A stretch of DNA of 64,000 bases, from assembly GCF_011044975.1 (NCBI RefSeq), contig NZ_JAAKZV010000013.1, positions 1 to 64,000 of the forward strand. Reading direction: 5' to 3'. Source of the DNA: Streptomyces coryli. GTDB taxonomy: Bacteria; Actinomycetota; Actinomycetes; Streptomycetales; Streptomycetaceae. The notes beneath the pieces are model-generated. The model did no database searches, was not told where the DNA came from, and saw only the letters and a list, made by a program, of their open reading frames with translations. The translations under genes were made by a program, and so were the position numbers. Below are positions 9,055-17,619 of the stretch, in pieces; the stretch's first letter is position 1; every line of letters starts with the position of its first letter.

Positions 9055-9149
9055 TACCGTAGCGCCGAAGCGCCCGCCCGTAAATGCCGGGAGGGCGCTT
9101 CGCGCGCGAACGCCGCTTCAGCCGCAGCCGGTTACGCTGTGATCCGCCG

Positions 9150-9704
9150 TCACCGCACCGGACGATAGGTCGCGATGACCACCCCGCTGCTGGTCGGCTG
9201 GGCGCTCACCAGCTCCAGCTTCTTCAGCGCCGCGTCGTCCGCGAACAGCTTCTTGCGGCCCTCGCCCGCGATCACCGGGTGGATCAGCAGCACCAGCTCG
9301 TCCAGCAGGTCCTGCTCCAGCAGCGACCGCACCAGCGTCGGGCTGCCCGCGACCGTGATGTTCTTGCCCTCGCCCGCCTTGAGCTCGTTGACCGCGGTCG
9401 CCAGATCTCCCTTGATCAGCGTGCTGTTCTGCCAGTCGTCGACGCCGTCCAGCGTCGACGAGGCGACGTACTTGGGCGAGTCGTTGATCCACTGCGCGAA
9501 ACCGGCGTCGTCGCCGCTGGTCACGGTCGGCCAGTACCCGGCCCACTCGGAGAAGGTCACCCGGCCGAGCAGGATCGTGTCGGCGCTCTCCAGCGAGCCG
9601 GCCAGCGCCGCGCCCATCTCCTCGTCGAAGTCGAACTGCCACTGGTCCGGGGACTCGACGACACCGTCGAGCGAGATGAACAGGCCGGTGACCACCTTGC
9701 GCAT
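9150..9704 (-). CDS. RibD C-terminal/dihydrofolate reductase-like protein
   Basis: A 184-residue protein with the RibD_C/DHFR-like fold: N-terminal RKVVTGLFISLDGVVESPDQW, then TILLGRVTFSEWAGYWP and NITVAGSPTLVRSLLEQDLLDELVLLIHPVIAGEGRKKLF. These stand-alone actinobacterial proteins are presumed NADPH-dependent reductases with unknown substrates. The AraC regulator gene directly upstream on the same strand (71 bp gap) may control it. A second, distant relative lies at 47087-47671. Confidence 0.88.
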   Translation of the reverse strand: MRKVVTGLFISLDGVVESPDQWQFDFDEEMGAALAGSLESADTILLGRVTFSEWAGYWPTVTSGDDAGFAQWINDSPKYVASSTLDGVDDWQNSTLIKGDLATAVNELKAGEGKNITVAGSPTLVRSLLEQDLLDELVLLIHPVIAGEGRKKLFADDAALKKLELVSAQPTSSGVVIATYRPVR

Positions 9705-9775
9705 GATTCCTCCATGGATATCCGGGCTTCTGCGAAGCGTCCGTTACGTCATGAAGGCTAGGAGAGTGCCCGGTC

Positions 9776-10477
9776 TCAGGTCTTGTACAGAAGCGACAGT
9801 GGCTCCGCCGGGTCCGCGGTGCCCAGTTGGGTGGCGGTCCTGCCGATGTAGCGGGACAGGGACCGCGCCAGGTGCGGCTGGTCGAAGTAGCCGAGCCGGT
9901 GGATGACGTCCTGGGACGGGACGCCCTCCTGGATCAGGACCGCCGCCTGGCGGGCGCGGTGAATCTGCCGGATGGCGCCGCGGGTCAGTCCGGTCGCCCC
10001 GACGAAGCGCCGCTGGAGGGTGCGCTCGGACACGTCCGCGGTGGCGCCGCCGAAGACGGCGGGCACGATCGGGTCGCGGTCCACGATGCCCTCGCGCACC
10101 ATCCGCCGTACGAACGCCTCGGCGGTGTCGTAATCGGGAAGGTGCCAGGCCGAGCCCTTCAGCCAGAACGAGCGCCGGGTGACGTCCGGGATCGCGGCGG
10201 CGCCGCCCACGAGCCGGTCGATCGGAATGTGCGGCAACGAGGTGCCGAGGGCGAAGGTGATCCCGAAGAACGTCGCGTCCTCCGGGACCGGTGCCGGACT
10301 GGCCTCGGGTTCGGGGCCCAGTACGGCCGCCTGGACCTGGCCGTGGTGCTCCCAGAAGACCAGCTCGCAATGCGTCGTCGCGATCGACGTCATCCGCCCG
10401 GCGCCTTCGCTGCGGCTGCGCCATACCCGCTCGATGTGCGGCAGCTCGGAGGGCCGGCTCTCCACATGCAGGGCCAT
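9776..10477 (-). CDS. AraC-family transcriptional regulator
   Basis: A 233-residue protein from ATG 10477, which follows GAGGGGGGCG. The same frame stays open upstream into the neighbouring gene but without a ribosome site. The N-terminal 150 residues form an effector domain that I do not recognise. The C-terminal AraC DNA-binding domain has two helix-turn-helices: SERTLQRRFVGATGLTRGA and VPSQDVIHRLGYFDQPHLAR. It lies 29 bp after the AlkD-like gene and before the RibD-like reductase, all on one strand. Confidence 0.85.
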   Translation of the reverse strand: MALHVESRPSELPHIERVWRSRSEGAGRMTSIATTHCELVFWEHHGQVQAAVLGPEPEASPAPVPEDATFFGITFALGTSLPHIPIDRLVGGAAAIPDVTRRSFWLKGSAWHLPDYDTAEAFVRRMVREGIVDRDPIVPAVFGGATADVSERTLQRRFVGATGLTRGAIRQIHRARQAAVLIQEGVPSQDVIHRLGYFDQPHLARSLSRYIGRTATQLGTADPAEPLSLLYKT

Positions 10478-10506
10478 CCGCGCCACGCCCCCCCTCGTCC
10501 AGCTGT

Positions 10507-11193
10507 CTAGGCGCTCTGCCGGCGCACGATCTCGTGGATCCAGGTCGGTGCGTACGGTGATGTGCAGCCGGGGGAGGTCGGGTAGTCCTCGAGCACCCCG
10601 AGGCGCTCGCCGATGGCGAGGGCGCGGGCCCGGTGCTCGGGGTGGCTGATCCCGATCTGCGCGAGGGTGTGGTTCATCTCCCACTGCAGGCGGTCAGGGG
10701 CGGCCTTCATCTCTGCCTCGATGACGTCGAGGAGGCCGGCGAGGTCGAGGCCCGCGGGCTGCTTCAGCACGCGGTCGGCGGTCAGCGCCCAGCCGGCGCT
10801 CGCGACGACCGGGTCCTGATCGGCGAACCAGGTCAGGCGCAGGTCTTCGGCGTGCGGGCTCTTCTTGACGGCGTAGTTCACGAGCCAGTCGTGCACCTTG
10901 GGGGTGCGCGCCTCGCGCAGCATGGCGTCCAGTTCGTCCCGCTCGAAGGCCTTCGGGCGGCAGATCAGCAGCGCCAGCAGCCGCGCCGTGGTGTCGCCGG
11001 TCGCCCAGAGCTGCCGCGCGAGATCCTGCTGCGTCTTGAGGCGCTTCGCGATCGCGCGCAGCTTGCTGAGGTTCACCCCGTGGTCGTCACCGTGCTTCTC
11101 GTTGACCGCGCGAATTTTGGGATCCTCGAGCGCGGCCAGCTCATCCATCAGCTCAGGGACCGTCGCCCCGGCCGGCGTCGTCTCGGCCACCAC
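10507..11193 (-). CDS. DNA alkylation repair enzyme (AlkD-like)
   Basis: A 228-residue all-helical protein of the DNA alkylation repair (AlkD/AlkC, HEAT-like repeat) family. Typical stretches are VNLSKLRAIAKRL, ARQLWATGDTTARLLALL and VHDWLVNYAVKKS. Members excise N3- and N7-alkylpurines without base flipping. GTG codons at 11193 and 11190 are equally plausible starts. It heads a same-strand run with the AraC regulator and the RibD-like reductase. Confidence 0.85.
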   Translation of the reverse strand: MVAETTPAGATVPELMDELAALEDPKIRAVNEKHGDDHGVNLSKLRAIAKRLKTQQDLARQLWATGDTTARLLALLICRPKAFERDELDAMLREARTPKVHDWLVNYAVKKSPHAEDLRLTWFADQDPVVASAGWALTADRVLKQPAGLDLAGLLDVIEAEMKAAPDRLQWEMNHTLAQIGISHPEHRARALAIGERLGVLEDYPTSPGCTSPYAPTWIHEIVRRQSA

Positions 11194-11243
11194 AGCCTCC
11201 GTCCGTCCTGTGCGGGCTTCAGCCTATGACGTACGCGGCTCCG

Positions 11244-11762
11244 CTACCCAGCCCGTGGTGGTGGCGGCCCGACCGGCAGTCGGTAGAGGTTGCGTACGTC
11301 GCCGTCCACCGGCGCCGACTTCCAGTAGGTGAAGCCGAGCTTGCGGCAGACGTTCCGGGAGGGGAGATTGCCGGGATCGATGATGGCCAGCAGGTCGCCC
11401 GTATACGTGCGGTGCGCCGTGGCCAGCAGGGCCCGGGCGGCTTCGGTGGCGTATCCGAGGCCGCGGCACTCCGGCACCAGCCGGTATCCCCATTCCAGCC
11501 AGGTCCGGCCCTCGAAGACGATCCGGTCCACGCCGGTGTAGCCCACCACCAGCCCGGAGGAGCGCTCGATCACCGGCTGTTTGGCGAACGGGATGGTCGC
11601 GCAGAGCGTGATCATGTGGTCGAAGCGGGCCTGCGCCCGCACCTCGGTCATCGCCCCCGGGTGGAAGACCATGAAGTCGGGATCGCGGAAGAACCCGACG
11701 AACCGCTCCCGGTCGGACTCGCGGGGCGGTCGAAGCTCGAGGCGGGGGGTCGTAACGATCAC
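11244..11762 (-). CDS. GNAT-family acetyltransferase (RimJ/RimL type)
   Basis: A 172-residue protein beginning IVTTPRLELRPPRESD, the usual start of RimJ/RimL-like GNATs. The acetyl-CoA-binding loop follows (LEWGYRLVPECRGLGYATEAAR), then IIDPGNLPSRNVCRKLGF. GTG 11762 has GGAGGAGA upstream and overlaps the stop of the XRE regulator (GTGA), so expression is coupled to it. The substrate is unknown. Confidence 0.9.
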   Translation of the reverse strand: MIVTTPRLELRPPRESDRERFVGFFRDPDFMVFHPGAMTEVRAQARFDHMITLCATIPFAKQPVIERSSGLVVGYTGVDRIVFEGRTWLEWGYRLVPECRGLGYATEAARALLATAHRTYTGDLLAIIDPGNLPSRNVCRKLGFTYWKSAPVDGDVRNLYRLPVGPPPPRAG

Positions 11763-12592
11763 GTCTCCTCCCGCGCGGTCGCCGTCAGGGAGCCGAGGAG
11801 GGTGAGGGCGTCGCTGCTCGGGGAGGCGGGGGCGGCGTGGTAGACGACGAGTTCCTGGCCGGGGGCCGCGCGGACGTCGAAGGTCTGCATGGTGAGGGTC
11901 AGGGGGCCGACGTCGCGGTGGGTGAAGCGTTTCTGTTCCAGCGCCTTGCCGCGGGCGTCGTGGCGGGACCAAAGCTCGGTGAATTCCTCGCTCTGGTCGA
12001 GCAGTTCGGTCAGCACCTGCCGGACCCGCGGGTCATCCGGTGCCGCGCCGTGGCCGAGGCGGAAGCCGGCGACCGAGTTGCGGGCGACCTCGTGCCAGTC
12101 GCGGTAGAAGGTGCGGGCGGCCGGGTCCGTGAAGATCACGTGCAGGAGATTGCGGGAATGGGTCCAGCCGTGGAAGAGGGCGTCGGCGATCGCGTTGGAG
12201 GCGAGGACGTCGTATGCGCGGTTGTAGACGATCGCCGGGTTGTGCGGCCAGGCGTCCATCAGCGCCGGCAGACTCGGCTCGACCCGCTCCGGCACGGCGG
12301 CCGCCGTCGCGCGCGGGCCGATGCCGGCGAGGCGGAAGAGGTGCAGGCGGCCGTCCGCGTCGAGCCGTAGCGCGGCGGCCAGCGCGTCGAGGACCTGGGC
12401 CGAGGGCGTACGCTCGCGGCCCTGCTCCAGCCGTACGTAGTAGTCGGCGCTGACGCCCGCCAGCAGCGCGACCTCCTCGCGCCGCAGACCCGGCACCCGG
12501 CGGTGCCCGGTCGCCGGCAGGTTCACGTCGGCCGGGGTGACCTGGGCGCGGCGGGCGGTGAGATAGCCGCCGAACTCGGAGCGTGCTGCCAT
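11759..12592 (-). CDS. XRE-family regulator with MmyB-like ligand-binding domain
   Basis: A 277-residue protein starting at ATG 12592 (MAARSEFGGYLTARR). It has an N-terminal helix-turn-helix (LRREEVALLAGVSADYYVRLEQGRE), the hallmark of the actinobacterial MmyB/MLTR_LBD family. The C-terminal ligand-binding domain of about 170 residues contains WPHNPAIVYNRAYDVLASN and FRLGHGAAPDDPRVRQ. Members often repress an adjacent divergent oxidoreductase gene, and here an SDR starts 103 bp away on the other strand. The GNAT gene is coupled downstream. Confidence 0.92.
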   Translation of the reverse strand: MAARSEFGGYLTARRAQVTPADVNLPATGHRRVPGLRREEVALLAGVSADYYVRLEQGRERTPSAQVLDALAAALRLDADGRLHLFRLAGIGPRATAAAVPERVEPSLPALMDAWPHNPAIVYNRAYDVLASNAIADALFHGWTHSRNLLHVIFTDPAARTFYRDWHEVARNSVAGFRLGHGAAPDDPRVRQVLTELLDQSEEFTELWSRHDARGKALEQKRFTHRDVGPLTLTMQTFDVRAAPGQELVVYHAAPASPSSDALTLLGSLTATAREET

Positions 12593-12694
12593 GCCGCCAT
12601 CGTAGGGCGGTGCCGCGCCGCCTTCCTGGGTGCGCTGCACCCAGGAGAATCCCGCCTCTCCCGCGGCCCCGGCGCCCGGGCCAGCCCCGAGGGC

Positions 12695-13456
12695 ATGACC
12701 ACACCACATCCCGAAAGCACCGGACCGGCGGCCGGCCGCAAGGTCGTTCTCGTCACCGGCGCCAGCAGCGGCATCGGCGCGGCCGTCGCCGAGCGGCTCG
12801 CCGCCGAGGGCCACCACGTCGTGGCCGGCGCCCGTCGTACGGACCGGCTGCGGGCGCTCGCGGAGCGGGCGGAGAAGGCACCCGGCAGCCTGCACCCTTC
12901 CCGCCTCGACGTTACGGACCGCGCCGACGTCGCGGCCTTCGTCACCGCCGCCCGCGAACGCCACGGCCGCGTCGACGCCCTCGTCGCCAACGCCGGCGTC
13001 ATGCCGCTGTCGCGCCTGGACTCCCTGCTCGTCGGTGAGTGGGACCGGATGATCGACGTCAACGTCCGCGGCCTGCTGCACGGCATCGCCGCCGTACTGC
13101 CGGTCTTCACCGAGCAGGCCTCCGGCCACTTCGTCACGATCGCCAGCACCGGCGCCTACGAGGTGGTGCCCACCGGCGCGGTCTACTGCGCCACGAAGTA
13201 CGCGGCCCGGGCGATCACCGAGGGCCTGCGCCTGGAGTCCGACCCCTCGATCCGGGTCACCACCGTCTCTCCCGGGGTGGTCGAGTCCGAACTCGCCGAC
13301 ACGATCACCGACCCCGGCGCCGCCGCGGCCATGCACACGTACCGCGCCCACCCCATCGGCCCGGACGCCATCGCGGCAGCGGTCTCGTACGCCCTCGCCC
13401 AGCCCCCGGAGGTCGACGTCAACGAGATCGTCGTCCGCCCCACGCGCCAGCGCTGA
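12695..13456 (+). CDS. Short-chain dehydrogenase/reductase
   Basis: A 253-residue classical SDR from ATG 12695. The cofactor motif is VTGASSGIGAAVAERLAAEG, the structural motif NAG (LVANAGVMP), the catalytic Ser in TIASTGAY and the catalytic YxxxK in YCATK. An Arg pair after the second strand (GARRTDRL) suggests NADP(H). It is the likely target of the divergent MmyB-like regulator. A deleted SDR remnant follows 18 bp downstream. Confidence 0.93.
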   Translation: MTTPHPESTGPAAGRKVVLVTGASSGIGAAVAERLAAEGHHVVAGARRTDRLRALAERAEKAPGSLHPSRLDVTDRADVAAFVTAARERHGRVDALVANAGVMPLSRLDSLLVGEWDRMIDVNVRGLLHGIAAVLPVFTEQASGHFVTIASTGAYEVVPTGAVYCATKYAARAITEGLRLESDPSIRVTTVSPGVVESELADTITDPGAAAAMHTYRAHPIGPDAIAAAVSYALAQPPEVDVNEIVVRPTRQR

Positions 13457-13474
13457 CACCCGTAGGAGAAGACC

Positions 13475-13624
13475 ATGAACCCCTGGGACCTCACCGGCCG
13501 CGTGGCCGTCGTCACCGGCTCCGCCCGCGGCATCGGCCACGCCACCGCCACCTGCTGCCGCGGCGCCCGCTTGATCGTCACCGGCGTGCTCCTCGCCGTC
13601 GACGGCGGCTGGACCGCGCTGTGA
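13475..13624 (+). pseudogene. SDR remnant with large internal deletion
   Basis: A 49-codon frame with a good ribosome site (TAGGAGAA) and ATG 13475. It begins like an SDR: LTGRVAVVTGSARGIGHATA holds the TGxxxGIG cofactor motif. Then, after only a few residues, it jumps to a typical SDR C-terminus, TGVLLAVDGGWTAL. About 200 residues, including the catalytic Tyr and Lys, are missing. It is almost certainly a deletion derivative of a second SDR that once followed the intact one. A tiny residual protein could still be made, but I infer no function. Confidence 0.8.
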
Positions 13625-13681
13625 CGTGCGACGTGACGGGCCGGGGGAGCGGGCGGCGGCAGGATGCGGCAGGCTGGTCGG

Positions 13682-14221
13682 ATGACGACCCAGGCCCACC
13701 TGCGCAAGTACGCCCTGGCCCTTCCGGAGGTCGAGGAGGGCACGCACTTCGGCATGGTCTCCTTCGCCGTGAAGGGCAAAGGCTTCGCGTCCGTGACGAA
13801 GGACGGTTACGTACAACTGCAGCTGCCGCCGAACGAGGCCGAAGCGGCCCTGGCCGCGCACGCCGGCGGGGAGCGCATCGTGCGGGCGGGGAAGGTGATC
13901 GGGTTCCGGGTGCCGCTGGCCGATGTCAATGGCAAGGATCTGAACGCCTTGGTGCGCGCCGCCTGGTTCTGCCGGGCCCCGAAGCGGCTGGCGGCGTCGC
14001 TGGCCGCGGCGGAGGGGGCCGCTGACGACACCGGTGGCGACCTCCCCGCGGGCATCGGCAAGCCCGCGACGCGGGCGCTACTGGGCGCGGGGGTGCGGAC
14101 GTTGGAGCAGGTCGCGCGGTATACGGAGCGGGAGTTGCTGGATCTGCACGGCGTGGGTCCGAAGGCCGTGCGGGTGCTGGCGGAGGAGCTGGCGCGGCAG
14201 GGGAAGGCGCTGCGCGGCTAG
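13682..14221 (+). CDS. MmcQ/YjbR-like protein with C-terminal helix-hairpin-helix
   Basis: A 179-residue protein. The N-terminal domain (LRKYALALPEVEEGTHFGMVSFAVKGK, then VRAAWFCRAPKR) is the MmcQ/YjbR fold, a CyaY-like DNA-binding domain. A linker leads to a C-terminal helix-hairpin-helix segment (LPAGIGKPATRALLGAGVR, LLDLHGVGPKAVRVLAEEL) like the RNA polymerase alpha C-terminal or DNA-binding HhH repeats. ATG 13682 gives the conserved start; ATG 13664 is possible. The role is probably nucleic-acid binding; it is not experimentally clear for the family. Confidence 0.85.
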   Translation: MTTQAHLRKYALALPEVEEGTHFGMVSFAVKGKGFASVTKDGYVQLQLPPNEAEAALAAHAGGERIVRAGKVIGFRVPLADVNGKDLNALVRAAWFCRAPKRLAASLAAAEGAADDTGGDLPAGIGKPATRALLGAGVRTLEQVARYTERELLDLHGVGPKAVRVLAEELARQGKALRG

Positions 14222-14228
14222 CCCCGCG

Positions 14229-14849
14229 TCAGCGCAGGCGGCCGGGCGGGAGCGTGCGGCCGAAGGTGAGCAGCAGGAGGTCCTGCGCGCTGCCGTGGAG
14301 CGGGCGTCCGGAGCCGTAGGTCCAGTCGAGGTCGTCGGCGCGCAGCTGCACGCCGGTGAGGTCGGCGCCGAAGAACTTCAGGCTGCGCGGGCGGACCTCG
14401 CCGAGCAGGATGCGCAGCCGGGCCTCGGGGACCTGGCGGTCGAGGCCGAGGGCCACCGAGATGTCGAGGCCGTGGACGACGTCGTGGCCGAGGGCGGCCG
14501 GGAGGCCGCCGACCGGCGGGGTCCAGGGGTGGTCGGCGTTGTCGCGGAGGAAGGCGGCGAGCTCGCCGGGGGAGTGGGCGGCCGCGTCCCGGCGGGCGAC
14601 GCGGTCGGTCATCCGGTGCAGGTTGCCGCGGGCCCTGGCCAGTTGGGCGAGCGTCGCCGGCAGGGAGAGGCGGAAGCCCATGGACAGGTGCGCCGCGACC
14701 TCGCGCACCCGCCAGCCGGCGCACAGGCTCGGCGCGTCCCAGTCGGCCGGGGCGAGTCCGTCGAGGAGGTCGGCCAGCTCGCGGCGCTCTGCGGCGATCT
14801 CGGCTTTGAGGTCGGTTCGGCTGTGTTCGCGGTGCGTCGTGTCGGCCAT
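14229..14849 (-). CDS. Mycothiol-dependent maleylpyruvate isomerase-like (DinB-fold) protein
   Basis: A 206-residue protein with the MDMPI N-terminal domain: ERRELADLLDGLAPADWDAPSLCAGWRVREVAAHLS, where the His of VAAHLS is the first metal ligand, and LGHDVVHGLDIS with the second pair. Family members are mycothiol-dependent enzymes in actinobacteria; the substrate is unknown. It is transcribed divergently from the LysR regulator 71 bp away, which may control it. Confidence 0.88.
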   Translation of the reverse strand: MADTTHREHSRTDLKAEIAAERRELADLLDGLAPADWDAPSLCAGWRVREVAAHLSMGFRLSLPATLAQLARARGNLHRMTDRVARRDAAAHSPGELAAFLRDNADHPWTPPVGGLPAALGHDVVHGLDISVALGLDRQVPEARLRILLGEVRPRSLKFFGADLTGVQLRADDLDWTYGSGRPLHGSAQDLLLLTFGRTLPPGRLR

Positions 14850-14906
14850 GGCTCCAGGGTGCGGGCTGCCGGTGCCATACGTCCAAGAGACATTTGCGCT
14901 GCGATC

Positions 14907-14912
14907 TAGAAT
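14907..14912 (+). promoter_or_regulatory. Candidate -10 element for the LysR gene
   Basis: TAGAAT lies 8 bp before ATG 14921, which would place the transcript start at or next to the start codon (a near-leaderless mRNA). No good -35 is visible. Confidence 0.4.
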
Positions 14913-14920
14913 CAGCAGTT

Positions 14921-15823
14921 ATGGAACTGCGGCAGCTCAGATACTTCGTCGAGGTGGTCGACGCCGGCGGATTCACCCGGGCCGCGGACCGCCTGCACCT
15001 GGCGCAGCCCGGGCTGAGCGCGCAGATCCGGCAGCTGGAACGGGAGCTGGGACAGCCGCTGTTGCACCGCTCCGGCCGGTCCGTATCGCTGACCGAGGTG
15101 GGGCAGGCCGTGCTGCCGTACGCGCGGGCGGCGCTGGCTGCCGCGGAAGGAGTGCGGCAGACCGTGGACGAGTACACCGGGCTGCTGCGCGGCCGGGTGG
15201 CGATCGGCGTCGTGTCCGGCGGCACCGGAGAACTGGTGGACGTACCCGCGGTGCTCGCCGACTTCCACGCCGCGCATCCGCAGGTGGAGATCTCCCTCAT
15301 CGAGGACAGCTCCGAGCGGATGCAGGCCGCACTGCCGGCGGGCGAGCTCGACATCGCGCTGATGGGTACCGCGGACGCCACCCCGCCGGCCGGGGTGGCC
15401 TTCCGGACGGCGGTCGACCAGCCGCTGGTCGCGGCCGTGGTGCCTGGCGACCCGCTGGCGCAGCGTGCCCGCCCGGCCATCCCGCTCACCGCGCTCCGTG
15501 ACCGGCCGCTGATCTGCCTGCCGCGCGGCAGCGGCGTGCGCACGGTGCTCGAACGCGCCTGCGCCGACGCCGGGTTCCGCCCGCAGGTCGCCTTCGAGGC
15601 GGCGGCCCCGCAGATGCTGCTCCGGCTCGCCGCCCGCGGTCTGGGCGTCGCCGTGCTCCCGGCCGCCGACGAGGAGGACCTCGGCGGCGGCCTGCGGGTG
15701 CTGCGCATCAAGCAGGCGGGGTTGCGCGCCCGGGTCGTCCTCGCCTGGCGCTCCGCCGGACCGGAGAATCCGGCGGCGAGGGCGCTGCTCGAGCGGCTGC
15801 TGGCGGCGCTGCCCGAGCAGTGA
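14921..15823 (+). CDS. LysR-family transcriptional regulator
   Basis: A 300-residue LysR regulator. The N-terminal winged helix-turn-helix is MELRQLRYFVEVVDAGGFTR followed by AADRLHLAQPGLSAQIRQLE. The effector-binding domain spans about 90-295 (RVAIGVVSGGTGELVDVPAVL onward). The ATG at 14921 fits the universal family start. It is divergent from the mycothiol-dependent gene, the usual LysR arrangement. Confidence 0.93.
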   Translation: MELRQLRYFVEVVDAGGFTRAADRLHLAQPGLSAQIRQLERELGQPLLHRSGRSVSLTEVGQAVLPYARAALAAAEGVRQTVDEYTGLLRGRVAIGVVSGGTGELVDVPAVLADFHAAHPQVEISLIEDSSERMQAALPAGELDIALMGTADATPPAGVAFRTAVDQPLVAAVVPGDPLAQRARPAIPLTALRDRPLICLPRGSGVRTVLERACADAGFRPQVAFEAAAPQMLLRLAARGLGVAVLPAADEEDLGGGLRVLRIKQAGLRARVVLAWRSAGPENPAARALLERLLAALPEQ

Positions 15824-15847
15824 GCGGGGGCGGGCCGGACCGGGTTG

Positions 15848-16435
15848 CTACGTATCCGCGCCCGGCCGCTCCTCCGCGTCGGGTGCCGTGACCCCGAGAT
15901 CGACCCGCATGGCGCGCCGCATGCGCCACAGGAGATCCCACAGCCTGTCGAAGCTTTCCCGGACGGTGTCCAGGTCCTCGCCCCGCAGGGGCGTGCCACA
16001 GTCGAGTCGCATCAGCAGGCCGTACAGATCGCCGAGTTGGCGGTTCGCCGTGCTGGCCGTCTCCGCCACGGCGTCGGGCGCCACCATCTGGGCCTCGGCG
16101 TGCCGCATGCGGTGTTCGCGGCGCGCCTGGTCCAGCTCCGACCGCAGTTCCTCGGTCACCCCGCCGCTTTCCAGGGCGTGGCGAACCTTCGTCATCGCGT
16201 TGGCCAGGTCGCGGGTGCCGGCGCTGAGGGTGGCGTAGCACGTGCGTCGCGCCTCGAGCTGTGCGTGGCGCGTGGCGTACTCGCGTTCCTCGCGCTGGAG
16301 TTGCCGGGTGTGCTCCAGCTCGCGGGTCCTGGCGCGGTCGGCGCCGCGCTGCGTGATCACGGCGGCCGCGAGGGTGCCGCCGATGCCCAGAACCGCGATC
16401 ACGATCTGGCTGATTGAGCTGTCCACACTCGCCAT
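15848..16435 (-). CDS. Membrane-anchored coiled-coil protein, function unknown
   Basis: A 195-residue protein with one N-terminal membrane segment (SQIVIAVLGIGGTLAAAVIT) followed by a long charged helix (about residues 30-65, RARTRELEHTRQLQREEREY), a predicted coiled coil, and a helical cytoplasmic tail. Proteins of this plan are common and uncharacterised in Streptomyces. It starts 3 bp after the stop of the upstream thioesterase gene, so the two are probably one operon. Confidence 0.78.
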   Translation of the reverse strand: MASVDSSISQIVIAVLGIGGTLAAAVITQRGADRARTRELEHTRQLQREEREYATRHAQLEARRTCYATLSAGTRDLANAMTKVRHALESGGVTEELRSELDQARREHRMRHAEAQMVAPDAVAETASTANRQLGDLYGLLMRLDCGTPLRGEDLDTVRESFDRLWDLLWRMRRAMRVDLGVTAPDAEERPGADT

Positions 16436-16438
16436 GTC

Positions 16439-16849
16439 CTAAGCCCCGCGCACCGTCTGCGTCTGCGTCGTCTGTCCCACGGCGCGGCCGTCCGCGTCGT
16501 ACACATCGGTCTGCACCACGATGAAGCCGCGCCCGACATGCAGCGGGCGCGCCACCGCCCGGGCGCGGCCGGAGCGGACCGGGCGGAAGAAGTTGGTCTT
16601 CGACTCGACCGTCGAAGTGCTCGCGCCCTCCGGCAGGTTGAGGAAGGCGCACACCGCGCCGACCGTATCCGCGAGTGCCATCAGTGCGCCACCGTGCAGG
16701 GTATCGCCGGCCGTGCACAGATCGGCGGACCAGGGGAGGGTGCCGGTCGTGCGCTCGGAGGTGGCCTCGGTGAGGTCCATGCCCAGGCGGGCGGCGAAGG
16801 GCATGGCGGCGAGGAGGTCGGCGGGCTTCGGGGTGGCGTCGGAGGTCAT
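16439..16849 (-). CDS. PaaI-type hotdog-fold thioesterase
   Basis: A 136-residue hotdog protein. Core motifs are DLCTAGDTLHGGALMALADT (HGG catalytic/structural loop) and a beta-strand NFFRPVRSGRARAVARPLHVGRG. The family hydrolyses aromatic or medium-chain acyl-CoA thioesters. ATG 16849 (MTSDATPKP) is preferred; ATG 16879 is in frame but has no better ribosome site. The coiled-coil membrane gene follows after 3 bp. Confidence 0.88.
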   Translation of the reverse strand: MTSDATPKPADLLAAMPFAARLGMDLTEATSERTTGTLPWSADLCTAGDTLHGGALMALADTVGAVCAFLNLPEGASTSTVESKTNFFRPVRSGRARAVARPLHVGRGFIVVQTDVYDADGRAVGQTTQTQTVRGA

Positions 16850-16916
16850 GGCCGCCAGTGTGATCGGCGGTCGCCGCATCGTCCATTACGCAGCGGGGAA
16901 TTGACGCCCGCGTCGG

Positions 16917-17504
16917 TCAGTCGCGGCAGATGCGCTCGATCAGCGTCTGCCAGCTGTCCGCGAGCGGGGTGGGGTCGGGGGCCTGGCCGGGAGGCGACAG
17001 CAGGATCAGCAGCGGCGCTTCCAGGGCGCCCGTCAGCTGGACCGTGAGGCTGTCGAGATCCGTGGCCGCCAGCCCTGCCTGGCCCAGCAGCATGCGGATG
17101 TGCGCGCGGGTGAAGCCGGTGCCCTCCCCGGCCGGGACCGGCCGGGTGCGGTCGAGGGCGGCGCGGGCGATGACGTAATGCGCGGCGAGGAACTCCGTCC
17201 GCGCCCGCCCGTAAGCGATCAGCCGCTCCACCGGACCGGCGCCCGGGCCCAGCGGCGGCGGGCCGGTGAGGACCTGCTCCTGGAAGGCGTGCTCATCGTC
17301 GTCCAGCAGGGCGTGGAAGATTCCGGCACGGGTGCCGAAGCGGCGGTAGACCGTGCCTTTGCCGAGGTGTGCGCGCTCGGCCAGGCCGTCCATCGTGACC
17401 TTGTCCGCGCCCAGCTCGGCCGTCATCGCGCGCGCCGCGGCCAGCAGCTGCTCGCGGTTACGGGCGGCGTCGGCCCGCTCGGGGCGACGCCGGCCCAGGG
17501 GCAC
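16917..17504 (-). CDS. TetR-family transcriptional regulator
   Basis: A 195-residue TetR regulator. The N-terminal helix-turn-helix is in ARAMTAELGADKVTMDGLAE followed by RAHLGKGTVYRRFGTRAGIF. The C-terminal ligand domain (about 75-195) is of the SbtR/TetR_C type. GTG 17504 is chosen because GGAGG lies about 11 bp upstream; GTG 17522 is also in frame. It is divergent from the luciferase-like monooxygenase. Confidence 0.9.
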   Translation of the reverse strand: MPLGRRRPERADAARNREQLLAAARAMTAELGADKVTMDGLAERAHLGKGTVYRRFGTRAGIFHALLDDDEHAFQEQVLTGPPPLGPGAGPVERLIAYGRARTEFLAAHYVIARAALDRTRPVPAGEGTGFTRAHIRMLLGQAGLAATDLDSLTVQLTGALEAPLLILLSPPGQAPDPTPLADSWQTLIERICRD

Positions 17505-17555
17505 TACGGGTCGGTCCTCCACGGGGTCCAATCTACTGCGGGAATACAACCGGGG

Positions 17556-17569
17556 TAAAGTCCGTTTTA
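17556..17569. promoter_or_regulatory. Weak candidate TetR operator
   Basis: TAAAGTCCGTTTTA in the 115-bp divergent gap has only 4-bp outer arms (TAAA/TTTA), but it is AT-rich against the background and sits where a shared operator would be expected. Confidence 0.3.
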
Positions 17570-17619
17570 GCTCGCGACCAGGTCGTATCCGCGTCCTGAC
17601 CACTGCAAAGGAGCCAGCC

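Noticed and set aside
10478-10684. N-terminal extension of the AraC regulator
   Set aside because: Open in frame but overlaps the AlkD-like gene and has no ribosome site; ATG 10477 has a strong one.
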